Positions 1 through 6,353 of a stretch of DNA of 8,604 nucleotides are shown in pieces. Made by a program: the position numbers and the translations under genes. The stretch is taken from assembly GCA_038229915.1 (NCBI GenBank), contig JBBRNY010000103.1, forward strand, positions 1-8,604, in the 5' to 3' direction. How positions within the stretch are numbered: the first letter of the stretch is position 1; each line of letters starts with the position of its first letter. The notes beneath the pieces were generated by a model. That model was not told the DNA's origin and did not search any database. It was given only the letters and a program-made list of their open reading frames with translations. This DNA comes from JAFDZW01 sp038229915. GTDB lineage: Bacteria; Bacteroidota; Ignavibacteria; Palsa-1295.

Positions 1-168
1 GCAATGCGGCGTAAGATGATCAGAAATAATCTCAAGCAACTTCAGGATATTCATTTTGCTGAAGTTGAGCCGCTCATCACCGGGTTTTTAACAAAGCGTG
101 CCGAAGAACTCAGTGTCGCAGATTTCCTTGAACTCTATGGGTTGCTCTACGGGGCGTCTCAAAGCTAA
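1..168 (+). CDS. rsmA: 16S rRNA (adenine1518/1519-N6)-dimethyltransferase, C-terminal fragment
   Basis: The reading frame is open from base 1 to a TAA at 166-168 and gives 55 residues, the C-terminal end of a protein that begins outside the window. It reads RRKMIRNNLK near its start and RAEELSVADFLELY near its end. These match the two conserved blocks of the C-terminal helical domain of RsmA/KsgA (typically RRKxxRNxL and RAExLSxxDF). The enzyme dimethylates two adjacent adenines in helix 45 of 16S rRNA during late 30S assembly. The catalytic SAM-binding domain lies upstream and cannot be seen. The stop is 15 nt before the GTG of the next gene, so the two are probably cotranscribed. Identification rests on motif recall, but the two blocks are characteristic. 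Confidence 0.87.
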   Translation, partial: AMRRKMIRNNLKQLQDIHFAEVEPLITGFLTKRAEELSVADFLELYGLLYGASQS

Positions 169-171
169 TCG

Positions 172-179
172 TATTTTTG
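172..179 (+). promoter_or_regulatory. Possible Bacteroidota-type -7 box (TATTTTTG)
   Basis: TATTTTTG matches the TAnnTTTG -7 element of Bacteroidota promoters. It sits in the 15-nt gap between rsmA and the PAP2 gene, only 4 nt before the GTG start. No TTG -33 element lies at the usual 17-23 nt; the nearest is at 142-144, 27 nt away. If used, it would give a leaderless or almost leaderless transcript. It may equally be chance in an AT-rich gap. Confidence 0.25.
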
Positions 180-183
180 TAGC

Positions 184-1179
184 GTGTATAAAAAATTATT
201 ACAGAAGAATTCTGTCATTCGTAGAATAATCGCCGAGTTTACTCCGGTCGAATTTGTGAGCCTTGCGTTCTTTTTGGTGCTTGGTGTCATTACCCTCATA
301 TATAGTGAGAGCGTTGATGTCGCTTCGATACTCAGTCGTTTTGGTATCGCAACGGCAACGATCGTGATCGTCAATTGGGCGGCTGCTTATAGCAAACAGA
401 AATGGGTGCATATCCTGCACACATTCTATTTACTGATATTGATCATCATCATTTTTAAGACGGTCGAAAAACTATCTTTCCCGATTCATGGGCATGACTA
501 TGATGCTGTACTTATTATGGTCGATCGTTCGATATTCGGTTTCGACCCCACCATCTGGCTCTATCAACACATTCCGGTGATGCCAGCCTTCATCGAGTTT
601 TTGCAGATCTGCTATTTTTCGTATTATTTTTTGCCGGTGATCATCACTGCCGAGTTGTTCGTTCGTCGCCAAAAGCATCTCTCGGGCGATCACTCTGCCG
701 AAAACCTTGAGTATCTCAGATTTATAATGCTCTATGGTTTGCTGGCATCGTATTTGGTCTATCTTATTATGCCTGGTATCGGGCCGAGATTTACACTTCA
801 TGAATTTCTGAATTACGACCACGAGTTACCAGGGCTACTGCTGACTGATGCGATCAGATGGGTGATCAATACCGGCGAAAATATCACCAATACAATGACC
901 AGCCTCGAAGCCGCACGAACCGTTACTCGTGATGTGTTCCCGAGCGGGCACACTGAACTTACTATACTGTCAATGATACTGGCATTCCGTTTTCGAGTTC
1001 GTGCTCGTTGGCTGATCTTTGTGCTCGGCAGTGGACTTATTTTTTCGACCGTGTATCTTCGTTATCATTATGTCATTGATATTGCCGGTGGTGCAGTGCT
1101 CGCGATGATCGTGCTCTATACTGCTGACCCCGTCATCAAGTTTTTTATTCGCTTTAAGCAACGCCATGCTTCGCGCTGA
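184..1179 (+). CDS. PAP2-superfamily integral membrane protein (phosphatase or phosphotransferase, Aur1/PAP2_3-like)
   Basis: This 331-residue polytopic membrane protein has about seven or eight hydrophobic segments, at roughly residues 21-41, 52-68, 75-92, 138-158, 178-197, 256-270, 274-290 and 297-313. The PAP2 signature is in the C-terminal half: GPRF around residue 202, PSGH at 253-256 (putative catalytic His256) and STVYLRYHYVID at 288-299 (His295, Asp299). In classical PAP2 enzymes the last motif is SRx5Hx3D; here Thr replaces the Arg and an Arg lies at 293 instead. That arrangement is closer to inositol-phosphotransferase-like PAP2_3 proteins. The likely role is dephosphorylation or head-group transfer on a lipid phosphate at the membrane; the substrate is unknown. 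The start is GTG at 184, as no ATG occurs before residue 112. The 3' end overlaps the next gene by 14 nt, suggesting an operon. Confidence 0.82.
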   Translation: MYKKLLQKNSVIRRIIAEFTPVEFVSLAFFLVLGVITLIYSESVDVASILSRFGIATATIVIVNWAAAYSKQKWVHILHTFYLLILIIIIFKTVEKLSFPIHGHDYDAVLIMVDRSIFGFDPTIWLYQHIPVMPAFIEFLQICYFSYYFLPVIITAELFVRRQKHLSGDHSAENLEYLRFIMLYGLLASYLVYLIMPGIGPRFTLHEFLNYDHELPGLLLTDAIRWVINTGENITNTMTSLEAARTVTRDVFPSGHTELTILSMILAFRFRVRARWLIFVLGSGLIFSTVYLRYHYVIDIAGGAVLAMIVLYTADPVIKFFIRFKQRHASR

Positions 1180-2575
1180 GCAATTTTATCAGTATATCCC
1201 AAAAGATCGCGTCCTGACGAGCGATGCCGATAGACTCGTTTATAATGCTGATGCGGTTACTCTCGAACGCCACGACCCGTCGCTCGTTATCCTTGCTCAC
1301 TCAGCTGAAGAAATTCAGGCGGTCGTAAAGCATTGTGCAACCCATCATATTTCAATTGTTACTCGCGGCGCAGGCACAGGGCTTTCCGGCGGCGCACTTG
1401 CTTGTAATGAAAGTGTGATGATCGTTACGTCGGCGATGAAGAATATTATCGAGATCAATGCCCAAGAGCGATACGCAATTGTTGAGGCAGGAGTCGTGAA
1501 TGCTACGCTTTCGAAACTTGCAAAACCGTACGGTTTGCATTTTGCGCCCGACCCGTCGAGTGGAGCTGCATCGACGATTGGTGGCAACATTGCTGAAAAT
1601 GCTGGCGGACCACATTGCTTAAAATACGGCGCAACCGCAGAGCATATCCTTGCACTCGAAGTCATTCTTCCTGATGGTACTGTCGTCAGTCTTAATACTG
1701 AAGATGAGACCGCTCCGCTGTTGTCATTGATGATCGGCAGTGAAGGCACACTCGGTATCATTACGAAAGCGAAAGTAAAACTAACCCCGCTTGCTGAATC
1801 GGTCGAAACATTACTCGTTGATTTCCCGACACCACGCGATGCTTCGCAAACAGTGAGCACCATTATTTCTGCCGGCATCGTCCCAGCTGCTCTTGAGATG
1901 ATCGACTCCGAAGTGCTTGATGCACTTGAAGAAGCTTTTCATCTTGGTTTCCCGACTGATGCAGGCGCGTTATTAATCATCGAGCTTGACGGCCGGAAGC
2001 ATTCGCTTCCGCGGATCGTGAAAAATATCGAGACTATCTGCCGCTTGCATAATGCCCGGACGGTGCGAGTTGCGCAAAACAATTGCGAGCGAAATGCACT
2101 CTGGCAAGCACGAAAAAAAGCTTTTGGCGCGCTCGGTCGGGTCAGCCCAAGTTATTATACCCAAGATGGGGTTATTCCGCGGTATGCGTTGCCCGAAGTG
2201 CTCGAAGAGATCTATCGTATCGGGAAAAAACATTCACTTCGGATCGCGAATATTTTTCATGCTGGTGATGGCAATCTCCATCCGGCAATACTCTATGATG
2301 AGAGCGACCCCGAAAGTGTAAGGCGGTGTCTGAAAGCGAGTGCCGATATATTGAAGCTCTGCATCGAGAAGAATGGCTCGATCACCGGCGAGCACGGAGT
2401 AGGCATCGAAAAGAAAGAAGCTCTTGGTTGGATGTTCACAAAAGCCGACATTGCGATGATGTCGCGGTTGCGCACGTCATTCAATCCTACGGGGCTCCTC
2501 AACCCCGCAAAATTCCTCCCCAACGACCACTCCTGCTTCGAGACGGGGACAAAGCACCGCAAAGTAGGCTTATAA
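1166..2575 (+). CDS. glcD: FAD-linked 2-hydroxyacid oxidase/dehydrogenase, GlcD type
   Basis: The product is a 469-residue flavoprotein, the usual length for GlcD/D-lactate dehydrogenase-like enzymes. The N-terminal FAD-binding type-4 (PCMH) domain spans about residues 36-210. It shows RGAGTGLSGGA at 67-77, STIGGNIAENAGGP at 136-149 and GSEGTLGIIT at 191-200. The C-terminal FAD-oxidase domain shows DGVIPR at 334-339, HAGDGNLHP at 365-373 and GEHGVG at 408-413, the usual active-site and flavin-contact motifs. Such enzymes oxidise glycolate, D-lactate or related 2-hydroxyacids to 2-oxoacids and pass electrons to a quinone or partner subunit. No GlcE or GlcF partner follows, so a stand-alone D-lactate or 2-hydroxyglutarate-type dehydrogenase is equally possible. 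The ATG at 1166 lies inside the end of the PAP2 gene, consistent with translational coupling. Substrate assignment is uncertain; the family is clear. Confidence 0.9.
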   Translation: MLRAEQFYQYIPKDRVLTSDADRLVYNADAVTLERHDPSLVILAHSAEEIQAVVKHCATHHISIVTRGAGTGLSGGALACNESVMIVTSAMKNIIEINAQERYAIVEAGVVNATLSKLAKPYGLHFAPDPSSGAASTIGGNIAENAGGPHCLKYGATAEHILALEVILPDGTVVSLNTEDETAPLLSLMIGSEGTLGIITKAKVKLTPLAESVETLLVDFPTPRDASQTVSTIISAGIVPAALEMIDSEVLDALEEAFHLGFPTDAGALLIIELDGRKHSLPRIVKNIETICRLHNARTVRVAQNNCERNALWQARKKAFGALGRVSPSYYTQDGVIPRYALPEVLEEIYRIGKKHSLRIANIFHAGDGNLHPAILYDESDPESVRRCLKASADILKLCIEKNGSITGEHGVGIEKKEALGWMFTKADIAMMSRLRTSFNPTGLLNPAKFLPNDHSCFETGTKHRKVGL

Positions 2576-2587
2576 CTACACATCACC

Positions 2588-4258
2588 TCAGTGATACACA
2601 ATAAACGGCAATGTAAATACGCCGCTTGATTTTTCAGTAGTGTAAGATATTCTGGCGATGTAGGTGCCGTTCGGGAGTGCTTTTGTATTGACCGTTGCGT
2701 TGTTCTCGCTCACAGTAGTTTCTGTTAACAGTTTAGTACCCAAGAGATTATACAACTCAACACCCTGAGCCGTAAACCACGGCAATAATTCTAAATGCAC
2801 ATTGCTACTGGCAGGGTTCGGATAAATTTTTAGAAACTTTTCGCGAACAAGATCCGTCAAATCAAAACCAGATGCCACGGTAACCCCAGCGTTAATTCCC
2901 AATTTTACTACCCAGATATCGGAACTTCCGTGAAGCCCTTCCACATCACCATCTGAGGACGATGTTTGACCCATAAAAAGAATTTTTTTATCTTTCGTTG
3001 GGATAACGGTAAAACCATAATCATTATTTGTACCGCCAAAACATTGTTGCCACTCGATCATACCCTTAGCATTTATTTTTTTAAGCCACACGTCATGATC
3101 AAAAAAGCCTCCTCCTAACAAAATCAAATGACAATCCATGACATCGCCATCGTTTGATGATGTACTTCCAACAAACATAAAACCACCATCATCGGTATAT
3201 GCAATAGAGTAAGCTTCGTCTTCGTCATTGCCACCATAACAATTCTGCCAGATAATAGAACCTTCTTTACTGCAAAGAGCACAAAAGGCATCAGCTGCGC
3301 CAAATACTAACGTACTGACATGAAAGTTCGACATACCATTATCGGGGGAGTATGTTCTGCCTGCAACAATAAGCTCACCGTTTGAAGCATTTGCAATGGA
3401 ATATGCAATGTCATCTCTCGACCCACCAAGACATTGTTGCCAGATAATATTTCCGGTCACCCCAAGTTTTACAACCCAAGCATCGTAACTACCCATAGAA
3501 TCGATATGGTGACCAACGACATCGCCGGTATGGGAAGCAGTGTTTCCGACAAAAGCATAACCACCGTCAGGTGTTTGTATCATAGCATTTGCAGATTCAC
3601 CTTTTTCGCCACCATAACAGCGTTGCCATTCGATCTCACCTGAATAGGTAAGTTTGACGACCCATATATCAGATGAATCTTTAGCCGTGCTGGTATGTCT
3701 TCCCGAAACGTCCCCGTCAAGAGAGGTTGTACCCCCAGCAAAAATATACCCGCCCCCTTCACGAGTATTTTCAACTATCGATGTAGCATAATCGCTACCT
3801 GAGCCACCATACACTTTCTGCCAAACAACAGCACCATCTTTATTGAGCTTTAAAATCAATGCATCATTACCCCCTTTGGTTTTTTCTCCGACGACGTATA
3901 GTGAGCGTGTAGAACCTGCGAGTATAAACCCGCTGTCTGCAGTTTCGAGAGCGGAATAAAGAGTGCTCGTTCCATCCCCGTCAATGCATCTTGACCATAG
4001 TGTATTTCCGAACTGATCAAGGCGAACAATCCATCCGAAATCAAGAACAGAGGGGGCACCATTTACATCACCGTCGCTTGATCGTGATATTCCCACGACC
4101 ACCCACCCCCCATCGTGTGTAGCAATTATATTCTTTGGATATTCAACATTACTTCCACCGAGGCACCTTTGCCATTCAATGGTATTTGAGGGCTGTGACC
4201 AACTCTGTGAGGAGAGGAGAGTGGTAAGGAGCAGAAACAAAATTAATTTGTTCTTCAT
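2588..4258 (-). CDS. Secreted repeat protein with type IX secretion (type A) C-terminal sorting domain
   Basis: With the ATG at 4258 the product is 556 residues. An in-frame TTG at 4270 would add four residues, but the ATG gives a cleaner signal peptide: MKNK, then a leucine-rich core and a likely cut near residues 20-22. The body holds seven repeats of about 58-66 residues. Each opens with W-Q-x-C-x-G-G (Trp at 29, 88, 146, 211, 273, 337 and 403), continues with a DGG-like turn and SSDGDV, and ends in DxWVVKL. Seven such units suggest a beta-propeller. The C-terminal ~80 residues match the T9SS type A sorting domain: IYPNPASSNVHLEL at about 478-491, ELYNLLG at 501-507 and LPNGTYIARI at 528-537. 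It is therefore probably exported across the outer membrane and surface-anchored or released. It converges on glcD with only 12 nt between the stops. The ligand or activity is unknown. Confidence 0.88.
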   Translation of the reverse strand: MKNKLILFLLLTTLLSSQSWSQPSNTIEWQRCLGGSNVEYPKNIIATHDGGWVVVGISRSSDGDVNGAPSVLDFGWIVRLDQFGNTLWSRCIDGDGTSTLYSALETADSGFILAGSTRSLYVVGEKTKGGNDALILKLNKDGAVVWQKVYGGSGSDYATSIVENTREGGGYIFAGGTTSLDGDVSGRHTSTAKDSSDIWVVKLTYSGEIEWQRCYGGEKGESANAMIQTPDGGYAFVGNTASHTGDVVGHHIDSMGSYDAWVVKLGVTGNIIWQQCLGGSRDDIAYSIANASNGELIVAGRTYSPDNGMSNFHVSTLVFGAADAFCALCSKEGSIIWQNCYGGNDEDEAYSIAYTDDGGFMFVGSTSSNDGDVMDCHLILLGGGFFDHDVWLKKINAKGMIEWQQCFGGTNNDYGFTVIPTKDKKILFMGQTSSSDGDVEGLHGSSDIWVVKLGINAGVTVASGFDLTDLVREKFLKIYPNPASSNVHLELLPWFTAQGVELYNLLGTKLLTETTVSENNATVNTKALPNGTYIARISYTTEKSSGVFTLPFIVYH

Positions 4259-4348
4259 ATTTTTAAGCAAATAGAGAGATTATGGAATTCCCAAAAAACA
4301 TTACAAAGTAATTGTTATACCTTTCGCCGTTTCATATATATCAAACTG

Positions 4349-4387
4349 AAAAAACCCCCTTCTCTATTTTTGTAGATAGAGAAGGGG
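4349..4387 (-). terminator. Intrinsic terminator downstream of the cysteine-rich protein gene
   Basis: A perfect 12-bp inverted repeat (arms 4356-4367 and 4376-4387, loop of 8 nt) ends in four G-C pairs. Read on the minus strand, the hairpin is followed by a T6 run (complement of A at 4349-4354). That is the canonical order for a rho-independent terminator acting on minus-strand transcription. It lies about 61 nt past the stop of the 4449-4988 gene, so it separates that unit from the T9SS cargo gene, which needs its own promoter in 4259-4350. On the plus strand there is no T-run after the stem. Confidence 0.85.
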
Positions 4388-4448
4388 AATTAACATCTAA
4401 TGATAAATCGCGGTTCATATTAACTACATAAGTAAGTATGCACTTTAT

Positions 4449-4988
4449 CTAAGAATTCACCGAAGCACTACTTCCGCTTGCAGGCGCAGCGGGACAGCAA
4501 TCATTTGTACCGGGTCCATTTGCGACTCCGGAAGCAACAATTTTAAATGTATACGGACCAGCACCGCTATAGCAAATAGTAAACCTCGCAATATGAGGCG
4601 GCGGATTTATTGCAGATGGGGGAAAATGCCCGTTATAGGATTTGGGTTGATCACTACACACTGTACTATCAGGACTCCCAAACACAAGAGCGCAACAGGT
4701 TGACCAACAAACTCCTGAAGTATTACATGTAATTTCAACCTTTGTAATATCACAATTTGAGGAGGTGTTTGTCATATCAAAAGTTGCACAATTGTCGCAA
4801 TTGCTGCCATTACATACTTGACCGCAGGCAGGCGTTTGATCGCTACTTGCAGCTAAACTGAAACAAGATGCGGTATTATTTATCGTGATCTGTCCGAAAC
4901 TGGCTGTCGTCGTACAAAGTACAAAGAAACCTGCCATCAGAGCGAGACAAAGCCCGCTTGCGCGTTTGGTAAAACGGTTCGTTTTCAT
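4449..4988 (-). CDS. Cysteine-rich secreted protein of unknown function
   Basis: The product has 179 residues and matches no family I recognise. A signal peptide is clear: basic MKTNRFTKRA, a hydrophobic core at about 11-30 and a likely cut near SFG-Q at 32-33. The mature part of about 147 residues carries 14 cysteines (42, 55, 59, 64, 67, 79, 88, 94, 98, 99, 111, 139, 164, 165). These include a Cx3Cx4Cx2C cluster and two CC pairs, which suggests a disulfide-stabilised exported domain or, less likely, metal binding. The stretch ICYSGAGPYTFKIVAS near 138-153 reads like strands of a beta-sandwich. The tail is small and polar, with no T9SS sorting motif and no lipobox. The gene lies 112 nt downstream of the small sigma-like gene on the same strand, with no terminator visible between, so cotranscription is possible. 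A strong terminator follows. Confidence 0.75.
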   Translation of the reverse strand: MKTNRFTKRASGLCLALMAGFFVLCTTTASFGQITINNTASCFSLAASSDQTPACGQVCNGSNCDNCATFDMTNTSSNCDITKVEITCNTSGVCWSTCCALVFGSPDSTVCSDQPKSYNGHFPPSAINPPPHIARFTICYSGAGPYTFKIVASGVANGPGTNDCCPAAPASGSSASVNS

Positions 4989-5100
4989 AAGAAATGTATG
5001 GTTAGTGATTCGAAATTGTTACTGAAACCCGTCGTCTTGTGAAAGCAATAGATGGGTATCAATAGTAACACGATTGAAAGGGGTGGATTTGGTAGGTCGG

Positions 5101-5490
5101 TCATAAATATTTTTTAAACTTTCTTCTGATAGCTTTCAAACGTTCATTCACCGCATCATAAGAAATCTGTTCTTTCTCCGCAATTTCATCAATCGAATAT
5201 CCATCTTCACGAAGAAGAGCAACGGTTCGCTGCTTTTGTGTAAGCGTGGCAAGCATTTCCTGCTCGGCAATATCGCCAAGAATTGTTAGTTCTGGGCTAT
5301 CGACCATCAATTCTTTCGCTGTCGGCGCACCGGCATTGCTTTCGAGCTTTTTGAACTTCTTCAGACGCTTGAGTTCATCCAATATATTATTCTTTGCAAT
5401 AATATAGACAAACCCTACCGTGTCTGAACCACGCTTGGTATCAGTCGCGGTGCTCGCTTCGGTAAGCGCGATCTCGATATATTCGTCCAT
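5101..5490 (-). CDS. Small sigma-70 family (ECF-like) sigma factor, N-terminus probably displaced by a G-tract frameshift
   Basis: From the only in-frame ATG (5490) the product is 129 residues. Residues 1-48 resemble the later part of sigma region 2 (DEYIEIALTEA, then VGFVYIIAKNNILDELKR at 25-42, comparable to the usual WLxxIAxNxxxDxxRR). Residues 82-127 resemble region 4, with LTQKQRTVALLREDGYSIDEIAE and a helix-turn-helix running into NERLKAIRRKF. The product would lack the start of region 2. The same frame stays open upstream to a stop at 5590-5592 and encodes ELSHEQIEYIRKRLIKRFKY just before the Met, which reads as genuine sigma helix, but it contains no ATG, GTG or TTG. An ATG at 5603 is offset by one base; adding one G to the 8-G tract at 5561-5568 would join the frames and give 167 residues, a normal ECF length. 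The gene may be phase-variable, decayed or affected by a sequencing error. Confidence 0.72.
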   Translation of the reverse strand: MDEYIEIALTEASTATDTKRGSDTVGFVYIIAKNNILDELKRLKKFKKLESNAGAPTAKELMVDSPELTILGDIAEQEMLATLTQKQRTVALLREDGYSIDEIAEKEQISYDAVNERLKAIRRKFKKYL

Positions 5491-5560
5491 ATACTTGAAT
5501 CGCTTTATCAGCCTCTTACGAATATACTCGATCTGCTCATGCGAAAGCTCAATAACCGAC

Positions 5561-5568
5561 GGGGGGGG
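5561..5568. repeat. Homopolymeric G8 tract inside the 5' part of the sigma-like gene
   Basis: Eight consecutive G on the plus strand (C8 in the sense of the minus-strand gene) fall between the ATG at 5603 and the sigma-like frame. Nine bases would put them in frame; eight do not. Further G5 (5573-5577) and G4 (5581-5584) runs follow immediately. Tracts of this length are prone to slipped-strand mispairing and also to base-count errors in sequencing. Confidence 0.85.
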
Positions 5569-5599
5569 ATGTGGGGGTTTGGGGCGTTTTCACTGTGTT

Positions 5600-5809
5600 T
5601 CATAATATATGTCTGATGTGATGTTTAATAACCGGCAACCAATTTGCGAAAGCGTGTCTATTGTATAAACTTCTGAGGGCATAGAAAGTTACAATAATCA
5701 CCAATAAAAAACTAATAAATAAATGCAATGGGCACCTTGACAAATGTGATTTCATTTTGTATATTGTAAGTGGTGGAGTGGATTGTTCTGTCGAGAAGTT
5801 GTCGTGCAT
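5600..5809 (-). CDS. Possible small membrane ORF, doubtful
   Basis: This minus-strand ORF of 69 codons has one hydrophobic stretch (residues about 29-45, LHLFISFLLVIIVTFYA) and no recognisable family. Its TGA overlaps the ATG at 5603 of the frameshift-restored sigma gene as ATGA, an arrangement typical of translational coupling. Against it, the first codons lie inside the 5781-5890 repeat unit, the composition is AT-rich and unlike the neighbouring genes, and no ribosome binding site is evident. A later Met at residue 19 would give 51 residues clear of the repeat. It is kept only because of the overlap. Confidence 0.18.
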   Translation of the reverse strand: MHDNFSTEQSTPPLTIYKMKSHLSRCPLHLFISFLLVIIVTFYALRSLYNRHAFANWLPVIKHHIRHIL

Positions 5810-5890
5810 TCTTCAGAGGATTCCTCGTCGGGCTGAAGCCGCTCCTCGGAATGACGGTGAATTGGGGTGTAGGTTTTTTGGGATTGTAAG
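5781..5890. repeat. Intergenic repeat unit, copy A (REP-like palindrome core)
   Basis: This 110-bp unit is about 85% identical (hand alignment, 17 differences) to copy B at 5948-6056. Its core is an imperfect palindrome: GGATTCCTCGTCGGGCT at 5818-5834, a 3-nt centre and GCCGCTCCTCGGAATGAC at 5838-5855. Outer ATTCC/GGAAT and inner GGC/GCC can pair. Similar ATTCCGAGGAGCG-type palindromes are, from memory, scattered through many bacterial genomes as REP-like elements; that is recall and was not checked here. Confidence 0.8.
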
Positions 5891-5947
5891 CTTATGTTAT
5901 TTAATGAGATATGGGTGGGTGTGTAAGAATGTATAGGGCTGGGTTTG

Positions 5948-6056
5948 TATTGTTCTGTAGAGAGGCGGGCGTGCGATCTTCAGGGGATTCCTCGTCGGGC
6001 TTACGCCGCTCCTCGGAATGACATTGAATGGGGTGTTGGTTTTTTAGGGTTGTAAG
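5948..6056. repeat. Intergenic repeat unit, copy B (REP-like palindrome core)
   Basis: This is the second copy, in direct orientation 167 bp after copy A. The 17-nt left arm (5985-6001) and 18-nt right arm (6005-6022) are identical to copy A, whereas the 3-nt centre (6002-6004) and the first 37 nt vary. The arms are therefore better conserved than the flanks. Downstream stretches of both copies share a GTGTGTAA motif (5920-5927 and 6084-6091), so the true duplicated unit may extend over the full 167 bp. Confidence 0.8.
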
Positions 6057-6350
6057 TTGTTTGTTAACTGGTGGTTGCAGGTGCGTGTGTAAAAAATATT
6101 TGTTTTAAGCAAAGGTTTGGTGGGGAGGCGGTTAGGTCAAATATTTGTGCCTATGGTCTTGGGAGATGGGATCGAGGGTTAATTCTTATTCATAGGGGAA
6201 AAAGCGTAAGACTTTTTGTCAGATTAGGTGTCATTATAGATGAGGGGCTCGTTGGCAAGTGGCTTCTCACGAAACTTAACACAAAAATAAACGAATAATG
6301 ACCTGTGGATAACCTCAACAAAAGTCTCCCTTCCCAAATAATTGGAACGA
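6057..6350. other. Gene-free G/T-rich intergenic stretch
   Basis: I find no convincing gene, RNA gene or element here. The plus strand is markedly richer in G than C through about 6260. A 75-codon plus-strand ORF (6071-6298) runs through it but has low-complexity, G-driven composition and no recognisable domain. The last part (about 6299-6350) is AT-rich and leads into the promoter of the ECF sigma gene. Confidence 0.6.
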
Positions 6351-6353
6351 TTT

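Noticed and set aside
1345..1878. 177-codon minus-strand ORF opposite glcD
   Set aside because: It lies wholly antisense to a well-conserved FAD oxidase domain, and its serine/threonine-rich translation reads as the shadow of that gene.
2576..2587. Terminator between the convergent glcD and T9SS cargo genes
   Set aside because: The gap is 12 nt and neither side shows a hairpin with a T-run, so termination there must be factor-dependent or overlap coding sequence.
4259..4270. TTG at 4270 as the start of the T9SS cargo gene
   Set aside because: The ATG at 4258 gives a standard signal peptide directly, and neither candidate has a Shine-Dalgarno sequence that would favour the TTG.
4304..4311. 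Minus-strand TTACTTTG considered as a -7 promoter box for the T9SS cargo gene
   Set aside because: It has one mismatch to TAnnTTTG, and the only nearby TTG is about 30 nt away, outside the usual spacing.
4330..4347. Near-palindrome GTTTCATATATATCAAAC upstream of the T9SS cargo gene, considered as an operator
   Set aside because: It has symmetry-breaking C residues at both inner positions and is mostly an AT repeat, so it could easily be chance in AT-rich DNA.
5781..6056. Two direct repeats considered as a CRISPR array
   Set aside because: There are only two copies, the 110-bp unit is far longer than a CRISPR repeat, the copies have diverged, and no cas gene is present.
6071..6298. 75-codon plus-strand ORF in the G/T-rich intergenic region
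   Set aside because: It has G-driven low-complexity composition, no recognisable domain, no ribosome binding site and lies in skewed, apparently noncoding DNA.
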